Notes under the pieces: generated by a model | Database searches by the model: none | The model's input: the letters and a program-made list of their open reading frames with translations, nothing else | Told to the model about the DNA's origin: nothing | Assembly: GCF_028767025.1 (NCBI RefSeq) | Contig: NZ_JAJQXX010000017.1 | Span: forward strand, 1 to 50,951 | Source: Blautia sp. XA-2221 | GTDB taxonomy: Bacteria; Bacillota; Clostridia; Lachnospirales; Lachnospiraceae | Length of the DNA stretch: 50,951 nt | Direction of reading: 5' to 3' | Made by a program: the position numbers and the translations under genes | In this document: positions 26,213 to 34,775 of the stretch, one piece after another | How the letters are laid out: every line of letters starts with the position of its first letter | Numbering within the stretch: position 1 is the first letter of the stretch

Positions 26213-26614
26213 TCAAGCCTTTGGAGGCGGCAAATCGTAACAGCCGCCCGGCCTTTTCTCCCGCATTTTCCTCATGCGTTCCCGGCTTTTCCGTCGGTTC
26301 CCTTCGGTCTTGCAGGCGTCGGAGCAGTAGGCTTGACGCCCCTCGGGCAAAAATGCCTTTCCGCAGACCGCACAGGCCCGCAACTCCGGGGAGATGCCTT
26401 CCGTTGTCAGCGCCGCTTGAAGCTCCGGGTTAAGGGGCAGGACAGCCTCACGGAAGTAACGGCAGTACGCCCCTGTCCAGCACTTGTGCAGCATATAGCA
26501 GGCACAGTCAAGAGGAAGGCACAGGCCGCTTTCCCGGTCATAGTTGGCGCACATCCCCGTGACCAGAGTGCGGATTTTCTTCTTCTCGTCACGGGTCAGC
26601 TCCCGGGCGTCCAT
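26213..26614 (-). CDS. cysteine-rich VLP-type protein
   Basis: A 133-residue protein with two cysteine clusters: CANYDRESGLCLPLDCACYM with C..W.GAYC (residues 22-53), and a zinc-finger-like CAVCGKAF ... YCSDACK at about 81-102, ending in a basic helix (RRKSRERMRKMREKR). The VLP label comes from a conserved stretch of this ICE family. It probably binds zinc and perhaps DNA. It starts directly after the TAA of the preceding gene. Confidence 0.75.
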   Translation of the reverse strand: MDARELTRDEKKKIRTLVTGMCANYDRESGLCLPLDCACYMLHKCWTGAYCRYFREAVLPLNPELQAALTTEGISPELRACAVCGKAFLPEGRQAYCSDACKTEGNRRKSRERMRKMREKRPGGCYDLPPPKA

Positions 26615-26806
26615 TTATGACTTCGGGCCACGATGGCCCGAAGGGCGGGGCTCCACGATCAGCGCCCGGAACTTCTTCCGGCACTGTTTTTTCTTTCCTT
26701 TGCACTCCTTGTAATAACGGCATCCCTTACAAGGGTCGTCATTGTCCCAGCCGGGGTGCGGTACTTCCTTCATCATTCGTTCAAAAGGGCTGCTTGTAAA
26801 ATTCAT
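26615..26806 (-). CDS. small Cys-rich protein ending in a translated palindrome
   Basis: A 63-residue protein with four spaced cysteines (CKGCRYYKECKGKKKQC, a C-x2-C-x5-C-x6-C pattern), probably zinc binding. The last residues, PRPSGHRGPKS, are encoded by the ICE palindrome at 26621-26643, so that repeat forms the C-terminus. GGAGG lies 7 bases before the chosen ATG. The next gene starts immediately after its stop. Confidence 0.65.
   Translation of the reverse strand: MNFTSSPFERMMKEVPHPGWDNDDPCKGCRYYKECKGKKKQCRKKFRALIVEPRPSGHRGPKS
26621..26643. repeat. ICE palindrome copy 9, translated
   Basis: Perfect arms, loop CGA. It is in frame at the end of the 63-residue Cys-rich protein (SGHRGPK). 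Confidence 0.9.
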
Positions 26807-26808
26807 TC

Positions 26809-27456
26809 TCATTCCTCCGTATCTTCCTCCCATGGCGGGGTATCTTCGTCCTCGGGTTCCTCTGCGATCTCCTCCAGCTCCCCGTCCTCATATTCGCAGT
26901 AATCATCTTCCAAATCCGGGGCTTCATGCTTCGGCTTGTAAATCTTGAAATAGTAACCAATTCCACCGCCGGCCAGCACCACCGCACCGATCAGGAGCAG
27001 AGAGAGAAAGGGGCTGTCCTTTTTCTCCGGCTTGGGTTCCGGTACTTCCTCCACCGGTTCGGTGGGCTTTGGCTCTGGCTCAGGGGTCACTTCTTTGGGC
27101 GGTTCCTTACCCTGTTCAGCAAGAGGCAGAAGGTCGTCTGTGGTAACGGTATTGAGGAAATAGACGTTCTCGCTGGTTTTCTGTTTGTCGATCACCAGAT
27201 AAAACACGCTCTCGTCTGCTGTGGTGATGGTGTAGAACTCCTTTCCATCCTCGTCGGTGGCGTTGTCCACCACGGTTCCCGTCCCGTCCGGGGTAAAGGG
27301 GTTCTGGGTTTCCGGCTCTGCTTCGGTTTCTGCCGGGGAGGGAGCTGTCTCCGGCTGCGGCTCGCTGCTCTGTGCATAAGCCGGGACTGTAAAGATCAGG
27401 CAACACAAAAGGCTGGCAGCCATTGCCGCCAGCCTGCGAAATTTAGTTTTCTTCAT
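26809..27456 (-). CDS. DUF4366 / CD1107-type surface protein
   Basis: A 215-residue secreted-side protein. A signal peptide (LAAMAASLLCCLIFTVPAYA) ends at about residue 28. A proline- and glutamate-rich linker, a compact region (EFYTITTADESVFYLVIDKQ), another proline-rich linker and a membrane helix (FLSLLLIGAVVLAGGGIGYY, about 153-173) follow. The end is an acidic cytoplasmic tail. Such proteins are part of the cell-surface conjugation machinery of Gram-positive ICEs. It overlaps the DUF4315 gene by 14 bases. Confidence 0.85.
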   Translation of the reverse strand: MKKTKFRRLAAMAASLLCCLIFTVPAYAQSSEPQPETAPSPAETEAEPETQNPFTPDGTGTVVDNATDEDGKEFYTITTADESVFYLVIDKQKTSENVYFLNTVTTDDLLPLAEQGKEPPKEVTPEPEPKPTEPVEEVPEPKPEKKDSPFLSLLLIGAVVLAGGGIGYYFKIYKPKHEAPDLEDDYCEYEDGELEEIAEEPEDEDTPPWEEDTEE

Positions 27457-27709
27457 GGGCCGTGTCCTCCTTTTCGGGTGCCTCCGGCTTCGGGTCAGTA
27501 TGGCCCGAAGCGGTAAGGCTGTTTTTGGGGTCATTCAGAAAAGCCATAAGCTGGGCGGGCGTCAGTTTGAGGGAGCGCACCGCCTGCACGATCTGGCTGT
27601 TTTCTTCCTCCTGTTTCTGCTTTTCCAGCTCCCGGATTTTGGCCTGCCATTCGGCGGCCTTCTCCCGGGCTTTTTCCAGTTCCTTATCGAGCTTGTCGAT
27701 TTTGTTCAT
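27443..27709 (-). CDS. DUF4315 coiled-coil protein with translated palindrome
   Basis: An 88-residue protein. The first 45 residues form a coiled coil (KLDKELEKAREKAAEWQAKI), then RSLKLTPAQLMAFLND, typical of DUF4315. The C-terminal stretch TASGHTDPKPEAPEK includes seven residues (SGHTDPK) encoded by the palindrome at 27488-27510. It lies between the surface proteins of the transfer operon. Its role is unknown. Confidence 0.8.
   Translation of the reverse strand: MNKIDKLDKELEKAREKAAEWQAKIRELEKQKQEEENSQIVQAVRSLKLTPAQLMAFLNDPKNSLTASGHTDPKPEAPEKEDTAHEEN
27488..27510. repeat. ICE palindrome copy 10, translated
   Basis: Arms CTTCGGGTCA and TGGCCCGAAG, loop GTA. It is in frame within the DUF4315 protein (SGHTDPK). 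Confidence 0.9.
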
Positions 27710-27731
27710 GCAAGGACTCCTTTCCTCTGGC

Positions 27732-29633
27732 TCACAAACGCCCGAAGGCATAGAAATGTGTCTGCCAGTAGCTTGAATTGATGTTTGCGTATTGGATGGG
27801 CGAACCACAATGGAGCATCATCCCGTCGCCCACATAAATCCCCACATGGGATACAGGGCCGGGGCTGTCATAGGTTCCCGTGAAAAAGATAATGTCGCCG
27901 GGCTTTGCCTCGGAGGGAGAAATGATAGCACACTGGTTGTAAATGCCCTGCGCCGTGGTACGGGGCAGGTTGTGGACGCCGCTGGCCGTGTACACCCAGC
28001 AGACAAAGCCCGAACAGTCAAAGGAGGTGGACGGGCTGGAGCCGCCCCACACATAGGGCCAGCCGATGTACTTTGTGGCTTCTTCCATGAGCGCCGCAAA
28101 AGCCGGGTCATCCAGCGCCTCGCCGGGTATCTCATAGCTGGGGCCGGTATCTTCGCCACCGTTGTAAATCCCTTCCCACAGATAGGGTTTGTTGCCTTTG
28201 AGCTGCTGCATAACGGTGTAGATTTCTCGCTGCTGTTCGTTAAGCCTCGGCAGGATCACGGCAGGCAGCGTCTTGTTTGTGAGGGTCACATTGAGAATGT
28301 AATACTCATAGGGAACTTCCTCGGTGGTGGTTTCCCCGGTCTCCGGGTCGGTGCTGGTTTCGGTGCGGTAGCGTATCTCGACTTCCTCCGTCAAGGTCAG
28401 TTCATACTGTGCCTCGAAGATCTCCCGCAGCTCGTCCTGCACCTGTTCACGGAAATACACATGGTACTTTGCCGAGAGATAGGACGCCAACTCATAGGGG
28501 TTATGGCCGATCTCGTCCACGGAATAGCGGTACTCGTCATAGCCGGGATGGGTGCTTTCGATGTTCGCTACCGTCTGCGCCAGCTCGTTTTCCAGCGCTG
28601 TGTAGTCCTCGTCCACCCCCAGCAGGTCCGTATCCTCCGAGGCGTAGGAGGTGCCGGATAACGCATTGGCGAGGCCGCTGCCAAGCGTGGGGAAGATGGA
28701 ACTTACCGCCGACACAAGAAAACAGAGCAGCAACAGCAGGAGCAGGACCAGCACCGCCACGGGATGACGGGTCACAAACTGCGCCGCCCGACGGGTCGCA
28801 GTTCCCGAAGCGGCAGCGGTTTTCTTTGCGGCCTTTGCGCCCTGTTTTGCAGCCGCCTTTGCTTCTTTGGAATACCGGCGTTTCAGTTTCCATTTCTGCT
28901 GCACACGGGAAAGCGGATTGCTGGCAAGCTCCGGGTGATCGGAGGCCATCTTTTGAAAATCCACATTGGCCCGGGCTTTTATGTCCTTCCGTTCCCACTT
29001 TGCCACCTTCCGGGCCGGGTGTTCCCGGTATCTCCGTTTGGCATACCGGGTCAGTTTCCGGGCTCCGGCCTCGGCCACAAGTTCCGACTTATGGGCTCCT
29101 TCCACACCCACATTTTCATGCTCAACTTCGTGGATTTTGTTGTGGAGATAAAACCATGCTTCGGTGCGGGCTCCCCGGACAGCTTTCTTCGCAAGCCCCG
29201 GCGGCTTCTTCGCTGCCCGTTTTGCCTCGGTCTTGTCCAGTTTCTCCCGGGCCTTTCCCAGCTTTTCCCCGGCGTGTTCCGCTTTTGCCTGTGCTTTCTG
29301 GTACTTGTCCTTTTTGCTCCCGGCCTTCTCGGCGGAGCCCTCCGGCTCCTGTGCCTTGCCGGTATCCTGCGGCCCGTCCGCTTCATCTTCCTGCCTCATG
29401 CGGTCAGAGGGACGGCTTTTCCGTCTGTCCTCTTGAAACTTGCCGCTTTTGGACTTCGGGCCATCATGGCCCGAAGGACTGTCCTGCCCGGTATCCTCGT
29501 CCTTAAACCGCAGGCGTCGGGATGGTGCGGGGGAAGGCCCTTCCCGTTCAGCCGGTCCGGGGCGATTGCTCCCGGTATCCTCCGTCGGCCCCGGCCTTTG
29601 AAAATTCCATTTATCCGGTTTCTTTCCGATGAT
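27732..29633 (-). CDS. NlpC/P60 cell-wall hydrolase of the conjugation apparatus (CD1108-type)
   Basis: About 633 residues. The charged N-terminal half (many Lys, Ala, Glu) leads to a membrane helix (HPVAVLVLLLLLLLCFLVSA, about 315), an extracellular stalk, and a C-terminal NlpC/P60 peptidase with catalytic cysteine in SFDCSGFVCW and histidine in VSHVGIYVG. It should open peptidoglycan for the channel. The first ATG (29399) has no ribosome site; the frame stays open upstream to AAAGGAGG at 29639-29646, giving a probable ATC start at 29633 or 29630. The palindrome at 29454-29476 is translated in this extension (SGHDGPK). Confidence 0.8.
   Translation of the reverse strand: MIGKKPDKWNFQRPGPTEDTGSNRPGPAEREGPSPAPSRRLRFKDEDTGQDSPSGHDGPKSKSGKFQEDRRKSRPSDRMRQEDEADGPQDTGKAQEPEGSAEKAGSKKDKYQKAQAKAEHAGEKLGKAREKLDKTEAKRAAKKPPGLAKKAVRGARTEAWFYLHNKIHEVEHENVGVEGAHKSELVAEAGARKLTRYAKRRYREHPARKVAKWERKDIKARANVDFQKMASDHPELASNPLSRVQQKWKLKRRYSKEAKAAAKQGAKAAKKTAAASGTATRRAAQFVTRHPVAVLVLLLLLLLCFLVSAVSSIFPTLGSGLANALSGTSYASEDTDLLGVDEDYTALENELAQTVANIESTHPGYDEYRYSVDEIGHNPYELASYLSAKYHVYFREQVQDELREIFEAQYELTLTEEVEIRYRTETSTDPETGETTTEEVPYEYYILNVTLTNKTLPAVILPRLNEQQREIYTVMQQLKGNKPYLWEGIYNGGEDTGPSYEIPGEALDDPAFAALMEEATKYIGWPYVWGGSSPSTSFDCSGFVCWVYTASGVHNLPRTTAQGIYNQCAIISPSEAKPGDIIFFTGTYDSPGPVSHVGIYVGDGMMLHCGSPIQYANINSSYWQTHFYAFGRL
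29454..29476. repeat. ICE palindrome copy 11, translated
   Basis: Perfect arms, loop TCA. It is in frame in the extended N-terminus of the NlpC/P60 protein (SGHDGPK). Confidence 0.85.
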
Positions 29634-29651
29634 GTATCCCTCCTTTCCAAA

Positions 29652-29674
29652 CCTCGGGCCAGCATGGCCCGAAG
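29652..29674. repeat. ICE palindrome copy 12
   Basis: Arms CCTCGGGCCA and TGGCCCGAAG, loop GCA. It lies between the virB4 stop and the ribosome site of the NlpC/P60 gene. Confidence 0.9.
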
Positions 29675-29678
29675 TGCG

Positions 29679-32072
29679 TTATGCCCGGTTCATTTCCTGT
29701 TTTTTGTCCTCCGGGCGGGTGGTCATAATGGCGTACAGCTCGGTATTCTGCGGGAAGCGGTCAACAAACGGGATGGTGGTATTCCCGAAGAACAGCAGCC
29801 CTTCGCCGGAATTGGTATGGGTCACATAGGAAAGCTGGTGGGGGCTGATCCCAAGCTGTTTGGCTAAAATCTGCCGGTCGCCCTGTGCCTGCGAGAGCAG
29901 CACAAGGAAGTCCGAGTTTTCAAAGATATTCTCGATCTCCGGGCTTGCCAGAAAATCCTTCACGTTCTGCGTTAAAGCACTGGGAACGCACCCTTTTTTT
30001 CGCAGCATTTTCCAGACCGCCACACAATAGCTTGCCGTCAGACGGTCACGGAGCAGCACATGAAATTCGTCGAAGTAGCACCATGTAGCGATACCGCGCA
30101 GGAAATTCATGGACACCTGCGAGTTTACCAAGTCCTGCATAATGAGCATGGCAATCGTCCGAAGCCCGGCACCCAGCTTTTTTAAGTCAAGGCATACCAG
30201 ACGGCGGTTCAGGTCCACATTGGTTTCATGGTTGAACACGTTAAGGGAACCCGACACATAGATTTCAAGGGCAGTTGCCAGCCGTACCGCCTCGCCCTCC
30301 GGCTGGGAACAGAGCAGGTCATACAGGGTTTGGAGGGTCGGCATTTTGCTTGTTTCCGGGTCCTGCAAGTGTTCCCGGTACATCTGGCGCACACAGCGGT
30401 CAATGACGGTACGCTCCACCGGCTGCAAGCCGTCCTTGCCGCCGACGATCAGCTCCATCAGCGACAGGATAAAGTCGGCTTTCAGCGCCATCGGGTTTTC
30501 CTCGTCGAAGCTCAAATCAATGTCCATCGGATTGATGTGGTGGGGGCTGTCCGGGGCGATCTCGATGACCTGACCGCCCAGCCGCTTGATAAGGGGCGAA
30601 TATTCGCCCATCGGGTCAACCACAATGATCCGGTCACGGGTGGCAAGGAACACGTTCACAAGCTCCCGCTTTGCGGCAAAGGATTTGCCGGAGCCCGGCA
30701 CGCCGAGGAACAGGCCGTTGGGGTTTTTGAGCTTTTTCCGGTTTGCCATGATGACGTTATGGGAAAGTGCGTTGAGCCCGTAATAGACGGCTTCGCCATC
30801 CATGCGGAGCTCCTGCGTCATAAAGGGAACGAAAATGGCCGTGGAGCTGGTCGTCATGCCGCGCTTGATCTCAATGCCGTTATGGCCCAGCGGAAGGCTG
30901 GAAAGAAAACCATCCTCCTGCTGGAAGTCCAGCCGCTTCAAGGTGCAGTTGTATTTCTGGACGATACCCGACACCGTGAACAGGTCATTGTCCAGCTCCC
31001 GGCGGGTCGGGGCCATGTTTACCACAAGGAAGGTCAGAAGGAACATTCGCTCATTCCGGCTCTGTAAATCTTCCAAGAGGGTCTTTGCGTCGTTGCTGTA
31101 CGTTACAAGGTCGGGTGGAAGTATGTCCATGTCGTACCCTGACCGGGCTGCCTTCTTTTGTTCCTCCACCTTCATCTTGTCAATGTCGGAGACTTTGGCC
31201 TTGATGGATTTTACGGCGGCGGCCTGATCGACGGTTTGGATATGGAGAGTGATGGTCATTTCCGCATCCATTTCCAAAAGCTCCGCCAGCAGCTTGTCCG
31301 AGAGCTCCGAGGCCAAAATCTGCAAGTAGGAGGCGGCACCCCAAGTCGTCCCCACCCGGAACAGACGGCTGAAACGGAAGTCGAAGCTGTCCGGGGCGAT
31401 AAAGTCTTTGGTGGAAAGCCCGGTTTTGGGGATCATATCCCATGAAAACCGGAAGGGGGAGCCGCTGCCGGGGTGGAGCTGCCCGTGAAGAAGCTCCAGC
31501 CGTTCCAGCCCCGAAAGGGAGCGGCACTTGACACCCAGCTTTTTGAAGTTCCCGCAAATGTCCGCCTCTACACGTTCCAGCCTTGCCCTGGCGGTGGGAA
31601 GGTCGTCCACATTCACGCCGAAGGTCAGGAGCTTTGTGCGGACAATGCCGTTGTTGCTTTTGGCGATCTGGTTTTCCAGCATTTCCACATACTCACACCG
31701 GACGCTGTTGTAATCGTCATCCTGCATGGGGATGTTCACGCTGTACCGGCTGCCCGGGCGGCTTCGGTGGTTGAGGAAGGAAAGCTGGAACGGAAGGCTG
31801 CTGTCAAAGTAGTTGAGGCAGGCGCTCCACCCGTCAAAGATGGCCGCCTGATCTTCGGACTGTGCGAGCTGGTAGTTGATGTCCTCGTATTCAATGGTTT
31901 TGGTGTAATAGTGGTCCGCTACCCGGCACACCCCGTCCCGGTACATTTCCCGGTAAGGGAGGGTCTGCTGGGCGGTGGTGGGAATATTCTTTCCTTTCGT
32001 GAACAGGCCGGTAAGGCCCTGTTTTTCAGGCTTTCTGCCTGCGGGCTTTCCGGCCCTTCTGCTGTTTCGCAA
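29679..32072 (-). CDS. VirB4/TraE-type conjugation ATPase
   Basis: A 797-residue protein. Walker A is GVPGSGKSFAAKREL at about residue 445, Walker B is ATWCYFDEFHVLL at about 670, and the VirB4 signature region is present (IVVDPMGEYSPLIKRLGGQ). It powers assembly and substrate passage through the mating channel. The start is TTG at 32072, 9 bases after AAAGGAGG, inside the end of the prgI gene (47-base overlap). The longer frame from 32138 reads antisense-frame PrgI codons and is not credible. Confidence 0.93.
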   Translation of the reverse strand: MRNSRRAGKPAGRKPEKQGLTGLFTKGKNIPTTAQQTLPYREMYRDGVCRVADHYYTKTIEYEDINYQLAQSEDQAAIFDGWSACLNYFDSSLPFQLSFLNHRSRPGSRYSVNIPMQDDDYNSVRCEYVEMLENQIAKSNNGIVRTKLLTFGVNVDDLPTARARLERVEADICGNFKKLGVKCRSLSGLERLELLHGQLHPGSGSPFRFSWDMIPKTGLSTKDFIAPDSFDFRFSRLFRVGTTWGAASYLQILASELSDKLLAELLEMDAEMTITLHIQTVDQAAAVKSIKAKVSDIDKMKVEEQKKAARSGYDMDILPPDLVTYSNDAKTLLEDLQSRNERMFLLTFLVVNMAPTRRELDNDLFTVSGIVQKYNCTLKRLDFQQEDGFLSSLPLGHNGIEIKRGMTTSSTAIFVPFMTQELRMDGEAVYYGLNALSHNVIMANRKKLKNPNGLFLGVPGSGKSFAAKRELVNVFLATRDRIIVVDPMGEYSPLIKRLGGQVIEIAPDSPHHINPMDIDLSFDEENPMALKADFILSLMELIVGGKDGLQPVERTVIDRCVRQMYREHLQDPETSKMPTLQTLYDLLCSQPEGEAVRLATALEIYVSGSLNVFNHETNVDLNRRLVCLDLKKLGAGLRTIAMLIMQDLVNSQVSMNFLRGIATWCYFDEFHVLLRDRLTASYCVAVWKMLRKKGCVPSALTQNVKDFLASPEIENIFENSDFLVLLSQAQGDRQILAKQLGISPHQLSYVTHTNSGEGLLFFGNTTIPFVDRFPQNTELYAIMTTRPEDKKQEMNRA

Positions 32073-32412
32073 TCGGCTGCGCCTCCTTTCTGGCGCTAAG
32101 CAGCGCATAGAAGTTTTCGGTTTTGTAAGGCCGCACACGGGGATAGAGGAACCGGGTGCGGATGATGTTTTTCAGCACTTTTTCCAGCGGCAGACCGTCT
32201 CGTTCATACATAGCCAGAAAGAAGAACGGGAGCATGAGGCCGATCATCAGGAACATGGCGGCACTGTTCCCGATACTGCCACGAGAAAACAGGTAAGCCG
32301 GGAGGCCCACCGCCGCTGCGCTGGAAAAACAAACAAGCTGGCGCTTCGTTAGGTTGAAGGCCAGCTTTGTCTTGATTTTGGAAAGGTCTTTTGGTACTGG
32401 CACATAGGCCAT
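32026..32412 (-). CDS. PrgI-family membrane protein (VirB3-like)
   Basis: A 128-residue protein: YVPVPKDLSKIKTKLAFNLT, two adjacent membrane helices (about residues 30-70), then YERDGLPLEKVLKNIIRTRF and a very basic tail. This is the PrgI family, the Gram-positive counterpart of VirB3, which anchors VirB4. Its last 15 codons overlap virB4 in another frame. GGAGG lies 9 bases before the ATG. Confidence 0.9.
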   Translation of the reverse strand: MAYVPVPKDLSKIKTKLAFNLTKRQLVCFSSAAAVGLPAYLFSRGSIGNSAAMFLMIGLMLPFFFLAMYERDGLPLEKVLKNIIRTRFLYPRVRPYKTENFYALLSARKEAQPIAKQQKGRKARRQKA

Positions 32413-32433
32413 TTTGGTACACCTCCTTTATTG

Positions 32434-32456
32434 CTTCGGGCCAGCATGGCCCGAGG
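32434..32456. repeat. ICE palindrome copy 13
   Basis: Arms CTTCGGGCCA and TGGCCCGAGG, loop GCA. It abuts the stop of the gene at 32457 and precedes prgI. Confidence 0.9.
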
Positions 32457-33077
32457 TTATCTTGCGGCCTCTTTGGCCGGGGCTGTGCTGCGGGCAGCTT
32501 CGGCGGCCTCTCGTCCGCTCTGCCTTGCCCGCCAGTATTCGGGGTGATACTGCCGGATGGACTGATTGAGTTTTTCTTCAAACTGTCCTTTGTCCTTAAT
32601 GCGGTCAGGGATTTTCCACAGCTTTTTGTCCAGCAGCTCCCGGAGCACTACGCTTTCCTGTGCGTCCTCCTCATAGCAAATATAGCCCTTGTCCTTGAAG
32701 CCGCATTTTTTGGCCGCTGGGGAGAGAACGGCGGCTACCTCGTTTGCCACCATCGTTCCGCCGTGGCTGGCGGTAGATACCAAAAACACCCCCGGACAGA
32801 GGGTTTCACAATTCTGCACCTCGCCCCACGGGGAGCTTTTCGGCGCATGGAACATTCCGCCCGTCCGGCTCCGGTCTGCCTGCATGAGCGCCGCATTTTC
32901 CAATATGGCGCGAAGTTCCGGGGAAAAATAGGCATATTCCCGCAGGACCCGGGCGGCGTCCCCACCACAGGCGTTCATCAACAGGGTATAGGCATCGCTG
33001 TCCGCTTTGGTACAGCGGCCCAGCAGTTTTCCGTCGTAATAGCAGGCCGCGTCATAGCCCGTCCGTTTGCGTGGCAT
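32457..33077 (-). CDS. conserved ICE protein of unknown function
   Basis: A 206-residue soluble protein. Visible features are YDAACYYDGKLLGRCTKADS near the start, a central CPGVFLVSTASHGGTMVANE, and CGFKDKGYICYEEDAQESVV. The SHGG stretch may mark a conserved domain shared with other mobile-element proteins, but I cannot name it with confidence. GGAGG lies 8 bases before the ATG. Palindrome copies flank the gene on both sides. Confidence 0.65.
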   Translation of the reverse strand: MPRKRTGYDAACYYDGKLLGRCTKADSDAYTLLMNACGGDAARVLREYAYFSPELRAILENAALMQADRSRTGGMFHAPKSSPWGEVQNCETLCPGVFLVSTASHGGTMVANEVAAVLSPAAKKCGFKDKGYICYEEDAQESVVLRELLDKKLWKIPDRIKDKGQFEEKLNQSIRQYHPEYWRARQSGREAAEAARSTAPAKEAAR

Positions 33078-33096
33078 GGTTTCCGCCTCCTTTCTG

Positions 33097-33119
33097 CTTC
33101 GGGCCAGCATGGCCCGAGG
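33097..33119. repeat. ICE palindrome copy 14
   Basis: Same sequence as copy 13. It abuts the stop of the SpoVG-like gene. Confidence 0.9.
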
Positions 33120-33542
33120 TCAACGCTCTGCGCTGCGGCTGGGCTTTTCCTTCGGAGGCCGTTCTGCCTTTGCCTGTTCGGCAGCCGCTTTTCCGGCTTT
33201 GAGCTGGTCGCTGATGGACGCACGCCCCACAGAGCCGCGCTCCGCCATCTGTTCCAGCTTTGCCTCATAGGCTTGCAGAACAGCGGTGTTGAGCTGTTCC
33301 CGGAACTCCTTTGTGACAGGGTAGGCCATATCCCGGTAGCCGCCTTTGCCGTCTGGCTGGCTGGGCATCCCAAGAAAGAGCCCCTTGCTGCCCTGTACGA
33401 TTTTCAGATTTTCCACCACAAAGCAGTCATTGAATTTCACGCTGGCAAAGCCCATGAGGTTTTTCACAGGTTCGATGACCCGCACGCTTACATCCAGCTT
33501 TATAGGGGCGGCTGGTGTTCCGCCCGCAGTTTTTTCCTGCAT
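33120..33542 (-). CDS. SpoVG-like protein
   Basis: A 140-residue protein. Residues 13-95 match the SpoVG pattern: LDVSVRVIEPVKNLMGFASV, then FNDCFVVENLKIVQGSKGLF, then LGMPSQPDGKGGYRDMAYPV. Chromosomal SpoVG binds DNA or RNA and acts as a regulator. Here an alanine- and lysine-rich tail of about 45 residues is added. AAAGGAG lies 7 bases before the ATG. Its place between two channel genes suggests it controls or coats nucleic acid during transfer; that is inference. Confidence 0.82.
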   Translation of the reverse strand: MQEKTAGGTPAAPIKLDVSVRVIEPVKNLMGFASVKFNDCFVVENLKIVQGSKGLFLGMPSQPDGKGGYRDMAYPVTKEFREQLNTAVLQAYEAKLEQMAERGSVGRASISDQLKAGKAAAEQAKAERPPKEKPSRSAER

Positions 33543-33558
33543 GGATTTCTCCTTTCCG

Positions 33559-33581
33559 CTTCGGGTCAGCATGGCCCGAAG
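33559..33581. repeat. ICE palindrome copy 15
   Basis: Arms CTTCGGGTCA and TGGCCCGAAG, loop GCA. It lies between the VirB6-like stop and the SpoVG-like gene. Confidence 0.9.
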
Positions 33582-33585
33582 TCTC

Positions 33586-34452
33586 TTAATGGCAGCCGAA
33601 GATGGATTTTGCAAGACTGCCTGTTTTGAATAAGGTAAAACACAGCAGCACCGTATATCCCACACAGCCCCAGATCGCCCCGATGGGGTCGCCGTCGGTG
33701 GCGATACTCTGGATCAGCACCGCATAGATGGCGACACAGACTAAGATCAATAGACCTTGAAAGCCCACCGCAAAGAGGGAGCGGAAATAGTTCTGCCCCA
33801 TGTGTCCGGTTTCCCTGTTGGGGACTGTGGCAAACGGGATAGGAGCTAAACTTGTGAGTAAATAAATTTCAATCATACGGCCATATACGATGACGAAGAT
33901 CACGATGTTTAAGGCAATCATGGTAAGCTGGATTAGGAAGGATTGTAGCCAGAGTCCGAACAGAGGACCTAACTCCATCGCCTCAAGCTCTGGCCGCAAA
34001 CTGTCCAGCACATCCGGCGTGATCTCTGTCCCGTTCTGGATAATGCCCGCTGACTGCTGTATCACATGCTGGCTCACATCAAAGACCGCCAGCACGATAT
34101 TGAAGGTGTTCGTCAGGATCATCACAGCCACAAAGGTTTTGAACACCCACTTAAAAAACATCCATGTGTCAACTTCATGGAGGTTGTTGCGTTCTATGAG
34201 CATCTGTATCAGCTCATAAGTCATTACAAAAGTGAGGATGACCCCGGCGATTGGCAGGATGGCAGTTTCAGAGATCTGTCGTATCATGGAAAAGACCCCG
34301 GCGTTCCAGTCCGCCGGGGTCGTGCCTACCTGTGTGGCGATTTCGCCAACGCTCTGATTGACGTTATCGAAAAGGCCGTCCAGATTTCCCATGATACCAT
34401 CGACGAGCAGACCTTTCAGCCATTCAACGATTGCGTCGATGATAAAGTCCAT
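33586..34452 (-). CDS. VirB6/TrbL-like channel protein
   Basis: A 288-residue polytopic membrane protein with about six hydrophobic segments, including ILPIAGVILTFVMTYELIQM, WVFKTFVAVMILTNTFNIVL and MIALNIVIFVIVYGRMIEIY. It belongs to the large inner-membrane channel component of Gram-positive type IV secretion. A short amphipathic region (IVEWLKGLLVDGIMGNLDGL) opens it. GGAGCTGATGT precedes the ATG. Palindrome copy 33559-33581 follows the stop. Confidence 0.87.
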   Translation of the reverse strand: MDFIIDAIVEWLKGLLVDGIMGNLDGLFDNVNQSVGEIATQVGTTPADWNAGVFSMIRQISETAILPIAGVILTFVMTYELIQMLIERNNLHEVDTWMFFKWVFKTFVAVMILTNTFNIVLAVFDVSQHVIQQSAGIIQNGTEITPDVLDSLRPELEAMELGPLFGLWLQSFLIQLTMIALNIVIFVIVYGRMIEIYLLTSLAPIPFATVPNRETGHMGQNYFRSLFAVGFQGLLILVCVAIYAVLIQSIATDGDPIGAIWGCVGYTVLLCFTLFKTGSLAKSIFGCH

Positions 34453-34493
34453 ACATCAGCTCCTTTTCTGGAAAAAGGGACAACGGGTGACAT

Positions 34494-34709
34494 TTAGCTG
34501 AACAGTCCGGACAGCAGAGGGATAAGCTGAAGACCGATCAGAACGACACCGCCGCCCGCCATGAGCTGCTTAATGCCCTGGCTTTTTGCCGCAGGGTTGT
34601 CCGACCCGTAACCTTCCAGAAGGTTGATGACGCCCCATACCGCCAGACCGGCGCCAAGAGCCATGACCAGAATTTTGAGAATGTCGATTGCCTGATTGAA
34701 AAATTCCAT
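34494..34709 (-). CDS. Maff2-family small membrane protein
   Basis: A 71-residue protein with two membrane helices (ILVMALGAGLAVWGVINLLE and GGGVVLIGLQLIPLLSGLF). It is a VirB2-like or pilin-sized ICE protein of the Maff2 family. The ATG at 34709 has GGAGG 6 bases upstream; an earlier in-frame start lies inside the terminator region and is rejected. Confidence 0.85.
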   Translation of the reverse strand: MEFFNQAIDILKILVMALGAGLAVWGVINLLEGYGSDNPAAKSQGIKQLMAGGGVVLIGLQLIPLLSGLFS

Positions 34710-34748
34710 ATACGTTCCTCCATTTTGTTTGTTTGATGATTTTGGGTA

Positions 34749-34774
34749 CAAAAAAAGCCGCCCACATCGGCGGC
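34749..34774 (-). terminator. intrinsic terminator between the coupling-protein and Maff2 genes
   Basis: GCCGCC and GGCGGC pair around a short loop, and on the minus strand the stem runs into seven T. It lies directly downstream of a palindrome copy. It would cut the transfer operon in two unless antiterminated. Confidence 0.7.
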
Positions 34775-34775
34775 G

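Noticed and set aside
29396-29665. Separate 89-codon gene between virB4 and the NlpC/P60 gene
   Set aside because: The NlpC/P60 frame itself stays open through this interval up to a good ribosome site, which explains the stretch better.
28409-29867. Long plus-strand frames opposite the NlpC/P60 and VirB4 genes
   Set aside because: They are shadows of GC-rich minus-strand genes; no ribosome sites or domains.
32072-32138. VirB4 start at the far upstream in-frame codon
   Set aside because: The extra residues are only the other-frame reading of prgI; TTG at 32072 has a well-placed ribosome site.
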